Source: Phalacrocorax aristotelis
Lineage: Eukaryota > Chordata > Aves > Suliformes > Phalacrocoracidae
Assembly (NCBI RefSeq): GCF_949628215.1
Contig: NC_134277.1
Span: forward strand, 111,989,463-112,053,462
Length of the DNA: 64,000 nt
Reading direction: 5' to 3'
Position numbers and translations under genes: made by a program. Under the pieces are notes generated by a model that saw only the letters and a list, made by a program, of their open reading frames with translations, made no database searches and had not been told where the DNA came from. Shown here piece by piece: positions 38,901 to 50,012 of the stretch (positions are counted from its first letter, which is position 1; every line of letters starts with the position of its first letter).

Positions 38901-41900
38901 CCAGTTACTTACTCTGTAGGGAGCACTACTGTTCTTCAGGCCAGCTCTAGGATGAACAGCTGCACTGACTTTGCTGAGCAGCCTGTTGAGCCCTCCCTCA
39001 CCTGCAAAATCCTGCCCAGGCCACCAAGTGCTCTCAGGATTTTGCTCATTTTTTTTTCAGAGGGTGCTCAGATTGCCCTCCAGAAGGTGTTTCTACACCA
39101 GCAAAGCATGGATAATGAGAGAAAAAAGTCCTAAATCTGCTCTGCTAGAAAAAATAATGGTGGTTTTGAGCAACAGATGATTTTTTGTTTTAATTTTAGA
39201 CACATCTATAGCAGGGCAGTAATCTCTTTCACCCAAACTTGAAGGCAGAGCGTCTCGTACTCCTGCAAGATGGATAAGAGGATGATAAACAGGGAAGGGA
39301 AGCAGGCTTTGCTTGAAGCCATTAAGCCTGTCCAGAAAGCAGGCTGGGCTATGTGGAGACTAAAGACATTATCTATCATTTCATATGAAAATTACATGTA
39401 CTTAGCTGCTTAATAATATTCTAGCAGGTTGGAGTGATTTACATAAAAGGAAGTCAAAACAGGGGAACAGGGAAGCAAGCGAGAGATGTGGTACCTCCAA
39501 AGAGAGCATGAGGGAGCTTGATGGCTCCAGGTACTCAGGGAAGTGGTGGGGGAAGATGCATGCCTTTGGTACTCTACGTGCAGGGAGAGTTCCTCTGTGC
39601 AGAGAGGGACGTGAGAGGAAGGGAGTGGTGGGGATGGATGGTCCTTCCCCATGGGAAGACACATCACCAGATGGGGTGTTGCCATGTTGTCCTATTTCAG
39701 GTCTTTCCTTGTGGACTTGGGTAGGTGAGTTAAGAGGCCGTACACCATTGCCAGTGGTATGTATCCATGTCTGCCCATAAGGGGAGGGTGTCTAAGCCTG
39801 TGTGAAGGGGAGGGCAGTGTGTCGGTGGGCAGCTGACTGTGGAGAGGCATGAAGTGGGAGAAAGGGGTGACTTCCCCCCCTGCCCGGTGCCCACAGTGTT
39901 GTGACAGGTGGGACACTCCAACACCCAGGGTACCCAGCCTGCCCCAAAAGCTGGTAGACTAAGAGGGATGCCATGGATCACACTCCTGCTCCTGACCCCC
40001 ACTGTATCAGACCAGGCGATATCCCAAGGCCATCGTCTCAGGCTCCACAAACTCCTAGGTGAAATCCAGCTATCTATTTCAGCCTCAACAGGCAAAGCTG
40101 AAAAAGACATGTTTATATTCCCTTACACTAAATTGTGTGGCAATCTCTGAGACATATCCTGCCCCGATTATTCATGAGTTAATAATTCAGATACCGCACA
40201 GACACTGAGTGAGCTGCAGACTTTCTTAGAAGCTTTTAAAATAACCTTAGATGGACTACAGACCTGTCATTTATTTTATGATTTATTTAAGTAATTATGG
40301 AGCATGCTGAAATAATGTGGGGGTGGGGGGAATCCCCCAACCCCACCAGCAGCAATATTGGAAGATAAAAGCCCTGGTGTTTCCAAAAAGCCAGTAGAAA
40401 TGTGAAATTTTTCAATGTTGTTGTATTTGCTAATTAGACTGGAAAGGAGCTTATGTTTAATTAACGTGATTCTTTTTAAGCTAATCCACAGAATTTCTAT
40501 TTGTTTAACCTTTTCCTTCTTGCTGTCTCACTTGTGTTTCAGAGATTCCTGCTGTTTCATAAGCACTTTACCTGTCAAGCCACAGGCAACTGCTCATCCT
40601 CAGAGATCCTATTTCAGGATGGCCAGCAGCTAATTTTGCAGGCTGCTCTATTCTTGATTTGAAAGGCAAATACAACTTCCTGGTATCAAAGCTACAAACC
40701 AGTCACTTGAATTTTCTTCTGCATCATTAAAAAAAAAAATTACAGCTGTCACAAAAAACAAAACAGCATTTTTACTTGCTGGTAGTCAGCATTGCTCATT
40801 CATCTGCAACTTTTACTTACTTTATCTAGGAGAAAGAGCTTTTAAGGAAGCAGCAACCCCTCACCCTCTCCCTGCAAAGCTGCTCCTGGTAACTAAGCTT
40901 TTGAATTCAAACAAGGATCTTTCAGTTGTGGCTTAAGTCTTTTTCAACAACCATTGTGACTCTTTTTTGACCTTCTAAACACTTCTTGCAGGTGCTCCTC
41001 CTTCCACTCCCAAACTGAAATCATTACAACAATTCAGCAAAGTGTTGCAGTGAGAAATTTTGAAGCAAGTAGGGTGGCCATCATGGACAATCTTAAGCAT
41101 TCAGACTTGGGAGTGTCAACCTAGCACTCAAAAAATGCTAGCAGTGAGGCTTTGAGACAACTGGGAAGGCAATTAGCACCTAATGTGATGATTGCTGCTC
41201 AGGAACAGCACTGGATACCGCTTGCTTTGGCTGGTACAACAGTACTTTTCAGTCACTGCCTATCTTGGTAAGTGGCAAATTTCGTCATGATGACCCACAG
41301 GTGGACATTTTGATACTGTTAATAGCCATGGTCCTAACGACTGTAGGGAGAAATCAGAATTCAACAGGCTGGTATCTGGGAGCTGACCCAACAGCTAGGA
41401 AGTTTGTTCCAACAGCTGAATTAAACTTCTTAGAAAGCAGGACAGGATGCAAGGGGCTTATCGCTCAGCAGAGCTAACCAGGGAGGCTTCTAGGGATCCC
41501 AGATGGTGCTCTTCAACAAATGAGCCTCAGAAAGCCTCAGCAAAGGAAATTGAACAGGAATGAGCCAGTTCAGTGATGGGATAACTAGCCAGAGCAGTTC
41601 TGGGGCACCCAGAGAAAGCATGTGGCCAAACAGATGGTCCCAGGCAAAATAGCTCGAGAGGCTTCCACCTCCTGGAAGCGCACGAATTGTCAGCTGTATT
41701 TACTTCTTAGTGTTAGCCACCAGTTTTACAAAAACCCTGCTTTTATTGGTCTCTGTGTGTAATGCAGACAAGACATAAGCTTAGATTAACATGGGATGTG
41801 TAATATTTTTGGTATTATGTTTAGCTGGCTGGTTTTTACTCCCATGAATGACTGAAGCAACAAGACATACGGCTTCAGAGGAACTGAGAAGACAGGTCCC

Positions 41901-42149
41901 ACTATCTGTGTGAGCAGCCATTTCACAGAGTTCAGTGAGGGAATTTAGAAACCTTCCCATGGCCTTATCCAGTGCTTATAGGAGTCTGTGGAGCACAGCA
42001 TAATGTTTGGCTTTGCCATGATTTATTGCATATAAAGAAGCATTCTTCTTCCCTTATGAATATAGGAGGAGTTTGGGGGCTTTCCACCACCCCCCAGTTA
42101 AATGAACCTGGGAAGTACCATCAGAAAGAAAAATCACGAAGAACTCGAG
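35981..42149. other. Intergenic DNA downstream of MTCL1
   Basis: No gene is recognised between the AGAT array and the MTCL1 poly(A) site. It contains the inverted repeat at 37723-37797, a GC-richer patch around 39480-39960, and AT-rich stretches with homeodomain-type TAATTA-like words (36225-36320, 40150-40320) that could be conserved non-coding DNA. Confidence 0.65.
37723..37797. other. 14-bp perfect inverted repeat (stem-loop)
   Basis: ATTTCCATGACAAA at 37723-37736 is exactly complementary to TTTGTCATGGAAAT at 37784-37797. Allowing one bulged T at 37783, the pairing extends three more base pairs (CCA with TGG). The loop is about 40 nt. It lies in intergenic DNA with no recognised repeat around it. 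It could be a small RNA hairpin, a transposon-derived palindrome or chance. Confidence 0.6.
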
Positions 42150-43178
42150 CACCTTGTAAATACTGAGAGTTTTATTTCCACTTCACATGGTCTTCACCAG
42201 ACTCTTAAACAAGACCAGTTACAATTTAGTATGCCCAGAGATCTCCGTGGTTTTCCCAAAATGAAGGAAGTTCTCAGTAAACACTGTACACAGCCAGTTG
42301 AACTGCTAACAATAATTTAAAAACTGGTTTTGTATAGTCAATGCAAGAATACCAACAATAAAAGTACAGTACAGGTAAATTCACAACAATATTACAGTGA
42401 AACAGATTGACTCACATTTATGTGATGGTAGAAGTACAGTAGGAGTATGTACATGCACTAAAGTGCGAGGACCCAGAGGCATGCAAGTCAAGTATTGTAG
42501 GTGTATTTTACAGCTAACTCCGTAAGACTTTCTGAGGCATTCTTTTTTTTACACTTTTTCTTGTGTTTACCTGTATTCCCCTCCATCTTAATTGATACAA
42601 GTCTAGTGAACTAGCTTAATGGCTTTCTTCACTACTTAAAAGGTATCGCTTCAGAGAGTTGAAGCATCTTTAAGAACCTTACTTTTAAAAACCAATAACA
42701 CTGACATTAAAATAGAATAAAATTAACTTAAGACCCTAGTTTTACATGAAATAATAAAAAAACAACCAACCCAAAAAAACCCAAAACCAAAATCGAAAAC
42801 ATAACAGTGCAAATATAACCAAAAGGCAGTCGGTATTTGGAGAGAGCGCGAGCACGTATTCAAATTCCCTTAAAACTTAATTTACATTTTTTTTAAATCT
42901 TACTTTATATAATTTTAACCCTTTTTTTTTGTTAATATACTGTATGTAGAAAAGATGGAGACAAAAATAGTTTTCTCAGCTATGAAAAAAATTAAGTTAT
43001 TACAGGCACATTAACTGTTTCATTCTAGAAACACCTCTGTTTCCCAGGTCGGACATTCAGCAGCTGCGTCTGAGAACATTCTTTGACCTCTCCAAGTGGA
43101 CCTCTCGTCTTCGTGGCGGAGACGGCTGGCGGGTGACCTGGCGGAGGCGAGTCGCAGCCCCCCTATTCCCATGCGGAG
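42150..43178 (-). other. MTCL1: MTCL1 3' untranslated region
   Basis: This is non-coding sequence after the TGA at 43179. It starts CpG-rich and becomes AT-rich, with several long A/T runs, and reaches a canonical AATAAA on the minus strand at 42176-42171. A G-rich stretch lies just beyond (complement of the C-run near 42090), as is common downstream of cleavage sites. The 3' boundary at about 42150 is inferred from the usual 10-30 nt spacing. I saw no earlier canonical signal in this interval. Confidence 0.65.
42171..42176 (-). promoter_or_regulatory. Poly(A) signal AATAAA for MTCL1
   Basis: The plus strand reads TTTATT here, which is AATAAA on the gene strand. It lies about 1 kb past the stop codon and is followed by a G-rich stretch. 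Cleavage would be expected near 42145-42160. Use of this site is inferred, not shown. Confidence 0.6.
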
Positions 43179-43388
43179 TCAGGCCGGCTCGCCTCCCTGG
43201 CTGGGGGTCTCTGCCGGTGGCTCCTTGCTTCCGCTCTCTTCTGAGGAAGTCGGGTCTCCGCTGGACTGCGACTGTGAGGCAGTAGGGGAATGTGAAGCCC
43301 ATCGTGATGGTGGGCGCCGGTTCGCTGGTCTCTCTGGCCGGGAGAAGCAGGGTTGGAGGGACGGGGCTAGTGCAGAACAAGGTAGTTC
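43179..43388 (-). CDS. MTCL1: MTCL1 terminal coding exon
   Basis: This is the last coding exon: 69 residues then TGA. The acceptor reads TTGGCTGCCAAG and enters in phase 0, so the preceding SIE joins to [18 protein letters not shown]. The block [13 protein letters not shown] followed by HSPTASQ matches the extreme C-terminus of mammalian MTCL1 as I remember it. After about residue 44 the sequence drifts into a Ser/Glu/Pro-rich tail ending QGGEPA. The mammalian protein, from memory, ends in a different short tail (LSQYNSL), which I cannot find here. The exon is GC-rich and CpG-rich, unlike the AT-rich DNA around it. That produces long shadow open frames on both strands. Confidence 0.9.
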   Translation of the reverse strand, partial: ELPCSALAPSLQPCFSRPERPANRRPPSRWASHSPTASQSQSSGDPTSSEESGSKEPPAETPSQGGEPA

Positions 43389-46300
43389 CTTGGCAGCCAA
43401 GAGAGCAAAACAGCGGTTAGTGACTTGCATTAGAGGCCATCTGGATGCACGAAGAATTAAGAAACAAAAAATTCAAACGAAAGCTAAGCATCTGTCAGGT
43501 TATGGGACAAAAGCAAGCAGCGAACATCTGTCTGTGCATGGGCTCCAGGTATCTGCATGTATATCTGTGATTTATGGAACAGGTAAGGAGAGAATGAAAG
43601 AAAGAGGCCTGGGATGAGCCGGAGTAGCTGACAAACTTCCACTTGCTAATTCTCCTTGTGCTAGAAAGAGAAGAGCTGTGAGGCACATTTGCTTGATAAT
43701 TCAGGGAAATCCACTATTCATCACATTGTTCTAAGCGCTGACCTGGCATAAAAGGGACAGGTTTGGCATTTGCAAGTGGGGTGAAAATCAACCACTGACT
43801 CCTTTTGTCTGCTTCAGAATTCAGACTGACACGAAGGAAAGACTTCTTAGCAGCAGAATAATGACTACAGGACTAGTTATGATCTCCAGCTGGATTAAAG
43901 ATGAGGCTTACCTACAGATTTCATCTTCTGGACCGTCACTCCTTACTTCCAGCTGCTAAAGCCTGAATTACAGGATTCAGTGGTACTGTATGTTAAAGAT
44001 GACATTCACAGAAATAGATAAAACCTGAAAATTTATTCCTCTACCAATTTTCCACTGTTCAGGCTTGGTTAGCCTGCCTTTGAGATTAGGAAAAATGTGC
44101 AGTGGTGATTTTTCACCCTGGCACTAAGTTGGTAATTGCTTCTAATATTTATGGACTTTGCTCATAGCACAGCTATACTGTGCCTTGCTGTGAACGCTCC
44201 TTACATGAAGATGAGTGACTGTGGGAACAAGTCTGTCTTGTAGTGCCAAAGCCAAACTTCTAAATTTCACTGCATACTTTTTCATTTAGAAAAGCAAATC
44301 AGTGGAGTTTGTCAACCTATAGACTGAGAAGCAGTCACTGGAGACAACAGGACAGTTCAATAAAAACCATTCTCAAAATCAGAGTGCAAACTGGTGATAA
44401 ACAAGGAGACACTAGAAATGATACAATGCAAAGGAAAAGCTCTGGCATGGTAAGGCACAGGGAAACCAAGGCAGAATGTTGCAGTAGGAAGCAAAGGAGA
44501 AGGAGAAATGGGACGAGGGACGGAGAATATTGGAGTAGGTAACATGATGTGAGCGGCAGTGAACAAACAAGGTGATATGCCATTGAACCTCTCTTGCAGT
44601 GGGAGGACCAAACATGAAATGTTACATGACAGAAAGACCAATTTTGAAGACACAGAGCTGAGATATGGGAAATGGAGCTTGTGCAGGTGTGTGTTTCAGA
44701 GAGGGTGCCTCATCAGACTTGGGGAAACCACTCTGAAGGGTGAACCTCGGTGCCTTTGGGCAATGCACAGCCACCATGGTGGTGGGCAGATGCACATCAT
44801 CGCTCGAGGCAGCACTGTGCTCATCTGCCCTTGGCACTTGCAGACAGCAATAGGAGGGTACCATCACAGAAGCTGCTCGGGGGGCTACAGAGCCTAGGCC
44901 TGCACTGCTGCTGCTCTGCATCCTCGCCCCCCGCCCCACTTCTCCACCATAAACCTCACAATGCCCCTCTAAAACAACACTAAGGTTGAAATACAAATTG
45001 TTGCTAATAAGAAGACTGAGTCTGTGTCCTTACTTCACCTTATCCCATTGCACCTAGGGCAACATATGGTCTGTGAAAGCTGCCACTAGACTCAGATTTG
45101 TTAAGAAAAATCCATATGTGCAGCAATACTCTCAGGCAGCACAACACAGTGAATTGAGGCTATGAGATTTGCGGGTTTTGTTTTAGCCTCTTTCTAAACA
45201 GCAGCTTAAAAATGATATCTCTATAGCACTGCTTGCTTCTGGCTGCTTTATCCTAGTTTCATAGCTGTAAATGAGAGTCAGCATGGCGATAACAAAATTT
45301 ATTTCCACTGCTGCCTCCCAGTTCAAAAGCCTTTCTCCAGCACACCAGCAGATGTTGGTCAGCTTTTACCAAATGGCAGGGCTAAGCTCATCTTATCTGT
45401 GATGTACACATGCCCAGCACAATGCAAAGCTGGGTTCACAATAGACGTTCCTCCAGGGCCAAAAATTGACTGGCAGCATAAGCTTATAACGTGCTGGCTG
45501 CTGAGTCAGTTACCCCACCTGCAGTGTGGCTTCCTTGGTGTGCGCTAAGGAAATCCAGCCATGACAAGGAAACTGTCTGGCATGGTTTGTGAAACCCCCT
45601 CCTCACTAACCACATGTATCTAACATAGTAGAAATGTTTTTTAAAAAAATTAATATCCTGTGGGCAATTTAGTTTGGTGTTTGCTTGGGGGTGTGGGTGG
45701 ACAGGCAGCACTTCTTAGCCTGGACATTGAAAATGGGAAAGATGATTTCAGCTTTAGTTTCTAGCTATTTCCTAAGCCAGGCTGTCAGCCACCATGGCTG
45801 TGCCTATATTAATACATAAATAAAACAGTTTTCTGGCTCTGAGGCACAGTGGACAGTCATGGCTCACGTCTGCAGAGCTTCTTCCCCCCCTCCGCTGCGG
45901 CAACCCCAGCCATTGGCCAAAACTAGGCTGGGAACAGCTTAATGAGCAAAGGTGTCCATCAGCCACAGGCTGGTGCTGGAGCCCGCTCCGCAGCCCTCTC
46001 CTCCTGCTGTTGTAGCCATGGCCAGAGGGAATGGAGCCCAGGGCAGCCAGAAGCCCTGAGCAGTGCTGTGCATTTGTCAAAAAAAAAAGAGGTTGGTTAT
46101 AAATCTGAATCCCTCCCCAACATTTCTGCACACCTTTATGTTGGTCTTACATTTTGCCAATGTTTTAAAGTTTAACAGAAAACCCCAACAGCACAAATTT
46201 TGACTTAAGTGTGACTTCTTCATAGCCCATGCTGCCATGGGCTTCTATCCTGAGCGCTTCCTGACCATCGCATACGAGGGACCCCACAGGGATGTTGGGT

Positions 46301-49300
46301 GCGTGCCAATACCTCTGGAGCTGTGGTCATTTATTTCCCTTCGTTAACCCACATGTTCAAAATGACCGCTTTTGGAAAGCTGTGGAAACAAGGTAGAAAG
46401 GACTTACAGCAGTGAGGCAGGCAGGGTTAGAGTCCCCAGGGGGCAGTTAATAAGACAGTTTGGTTCTGGACAGAACAGACAGAAAAGAAAAAGAAAGCAG
46501 GTAGGTTGGAAAGAACTGTTTTAATCAATTATTTTTTTAAAGTGAAGATTTCATGTCAGCAAGGAAGAAGTCTCCAGATGTTACTACCAATTCAGATCAT
46601 GTTACCGCTGTTATCACAGGGAAACTAATAATCAAAAATAAAAGATAAGCCACTAGCAGAAAAAGATTTAGAAAGCAAGGAAGAAAACAAATCAACCCTT
46701 TACAATCCTAGGACAGTCTCAGATGTGGACATAGCATTAAACAAACCAAACATTTCAACTCAGCGGAGGAACACACCTGTTATCCTTTGCCAACCTTGAT
46801 TAAGACTAGGGAAAACCCACATTACCATGAAAGAGGAATAAAGCTGTATCATTTTTCCTTTGTTTGACTTCAGGAGAGAACATCTGCTTAGGAATTCTTT
46901 AACAAATGAAAAAGCGACTGATATTTTATGGTGCTTATGTTGTGCAGGTTTCATGAAAGCATTTTGCCTCACCCTTCTCCCTTGTTCCTACTTAACAGCG
47001 ACACTGGATGGGAGACTCAAACTAAAGCTAAAGCACTTTAATGCTGACAATATCTTCCTTTCTTTTTAACATTCCCCCTCAAATGCGGAACGGTTCAGCA
47101 GCAAGTGGATGGCAGTTGCTCTGCCCCAGCCAGCAGATGATGCAGCAGCTGCCCTTTCCTCTGTGGGTCCGTGTGGACGGTCCTTTCCCAGTGCTGCCTC
47201 CAGAAATGGGTCTGACCACCAGTCCAGGACTATTGTGTAACCTCTATGATTTACAGCCTTGCTAGTCATAGAAGAAAAATGTTCATACTGCTCTTACATT
47301 GTTAGTTAGGTAATGCTAATCTACATTTTTAATGGTAATATTTATAAATCCCATGATATGCAAGTCAGTGGTTTCATGAATTAGCAGGATAAGACACTAC
47401 TAGGCTGCACTAGGTGGATATGAATTTGCTTGTAAGCAGCTCTGGGCAAGTTAGAAAATACAGAGTTATTACTACTGTGTATGCATATACACTCACATGC
47501 ACACATACGTATTTACGTAAATATACATATATATATGAACTAGATTTCATATTTGCAGCAGGAATATAAAAATTACATAACTAAACCACTCAGAAGCTCA
47601 AGTTAAAGCAAAGGCACCAACAGGTGCTCCATGCACATCTAAAAGTCATTAATGTACCATGCCATGACTGCAGAAACAAGAAGGCGTTCAGTGGTAAGAA
47701 GGTCACTTGTCTTGTCCAGAAACCAATAGGCGAGGGGGAAGCAGAGCAGAGATCTACAGGAGGGTGGAAGGGGCAGCACTGACATGACGCTGCCCTAAGC
47801 ACAGCCTGCCATCTCCAAGATCATAATTTGCTGAACTGCTGCATCTCTCTTTGTACAGAGTGTGCTACGTGGAATTTGGACAAAGTGTCATTTGCGTGGT
47901 CAATATAATGCACAAATAACCCAAGGCATCTGCAAATCCTAAACTTACTGGAGGTTTTGTTTTCAGCCCTGAACCTGTGCTCCATTAAGGACATCTTGTA
48001 GAGCATCACCTCACCTAGGAAAAGCTAAGCTCATTGTGTGAACACCCACCACCTTCCTTTTCAATGCATATTCCTGAGAAATGACAGGACCGTGGAAAGA
48101 TCTTAACCCGTGCATCTAGACAACAGTCATAACAACCAAGTAAGAGTTGCAAGGAAAAAGGGGTCTTAGCTCTGAGGCTTGGTACTAAAAAATATAGGTA
48201 AAAGATACTGAGAATTCACAAGAGAGGAGCAATTTTCTGCAGAGTTCATGGTCAATGGGTTTTTGCTAAACAGCATTGACACAAATCTCTCTGTGCATCA
48301 AACTCAGGTTCTGAGCTAGTTGTATTTTGCCAACAGCAATTTGTGATGATGTGGGATCACATCCATTTCCTTATACTTGAAATCTGCTGAGACATTTAAA
48401 AGATTCAGGAGGAAATCAAGAGTTTCCGGGGTTGCCTTGAAGGCAAAGCTGATTTGAACCTGTAAAAGTGCAACACGCTTTCTAATAAGGACCAGTAGTG
48501 CATTCACAGTATTTCAAACTGAGGACAAAATAGAGAGACAGCTAGAAAGAGTCAAATAAAGGTGGCTGCTTTGCACTTCTATTCACTCTGAGGTTTGTGC
48601 ACACAGCCCACTTTCATTCACTGTTATTTATGCACGTGGTTTCTTTTTTATGTGTACAAGCTTCCCTGTTTATATCTGTTTAAACTGCATATAGGTAATA
48701 TAACCTCAGCTTTGGATCCTCTATTAGGCAACAGAGAGCATGTCATCTGAGCAGCACCTACAAAAGAGGAACCAACTGTCCATTGAGAACCACCCACTGG
48801 TGCAAGGCAAACTGCAGAATCAAAGTCTCAGTGCTCAGGTTCCCACAAATCCTTCAAGCCAAATGTTGACTTAGAAAATGGGGTTTGATCCTTTCCTTGA
48901 GGCTATCTGAGGTAGGAGTGGTAGGAGTGAGCCTAGCAAGGCTAAGGTGGGATGTCTGGGCTGTGTAGGGGTCAAGGAGGAGCAGCTGCCCTGCAGGCTG
49001 GGGGCCACCAAAACATCACAATGCTAAAGAGGCAGAGAGGGTGAGGGGCTCCTGCAGTGGGGAGTATCACCAACCAGCAGGGCACATGCCATTTCATTGC
49101 TGTACCAGAAAGGTGACATCTGCTGCACATAATTCAGCTTCTTCAGGCGTCCTTGGGGCAACACTCATGTGCACAAAGGTTCACCAGAAACAGGAGGCTT
49201 AGACACTGATAACTGAAACCATTTTCCATCACTACACCCTTTTTTTTGTTGATTGCTGTAGCACATTACCGTACCTGAGAATATGACCCCCAATACTTGG

Positions 49301-50012
49301 GCATACCTGCTGAGACAGATGATGACCGTTACACTGTTGACAGCAAAATACCAATAAAGAGTTCTTAAACCCTAAGTATGTATGTGCTTAGACTAGTTGA
49401 TTATCCATTTTTTTTCTTTCTTTTTCTTTTTTTTTTGTGAGGCCACAACAGTCAGCACCAAAAGTCATGTCATTTAATCACATTCACAGACCCAAGCCAA
49501 ACTTAATCAGATATGTCCAGAAAAGGTATGCTGAAGGCCCTGAAGTTTTGGTTCAGGGTATTGTAGAGGCTATTTTTCATGCAAACTTGTTAACACCCAT
49601 TCTTATGTAGGAGAAAGAGTCTACCTTTCCACCCAGCGTGAAAGAGAAATTTACTCAAACCTGGAGTTCCTAGGGCACCTGTAACATGTTGTGTGTTTTG
49701 TGACAGAAAACCCCTATCCCAGTACTTCAGGGGAGAACTGCTTTTATCCTGTAAAGGCATCTTTATCCTTTAAAGGATAAAGCTCTTCTGACGCTTTCAA
49801 GCCCGATAAGCTGTCAGGATAGAAACTCAATTCTTTAATGAGTTCTTCAGTGACTAATCCAATAGTTTCATAACTGGGACTCGCTGGTGGTACCACGGCA
49901 GGACAAGGATATTCATTGTAAATACTCACTAGGACTGCAAGAGATCTCATAATGCATTTGTTCAAAGAAGAGTGCATTTAGCTATAGGAGGAAAAACAAA
50001 CAAACTCATTAC
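43389..50012 (-). other. MTCL1: MTCL1 last intron (6.6 kb)
   Basis: This intron separates the large exon from the terminal exon, with GTAATG donor and CCAAG acceptor. I see no other supported exon or recognised mobile element in it. It contains an alternating purine-pyrimidine stretch near 47475-47540 (CA/TA steps), a T-run near 49410-49435 and modest GC-rich patches near 44750-44950 and 45870-46030. Just inside its 5' end (49744-50012) are a second acceptor-like tract and short open frames, discussed in the findings. Confidence 0.8.

Noticed and set aside
43096-43617. 173-codon plus-strand open frame
   Set aside because: It is antisense to the MTCL1 terminal exon and owes its length to the GC-rich sequence there. 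Its second half runs into ordinary intron.
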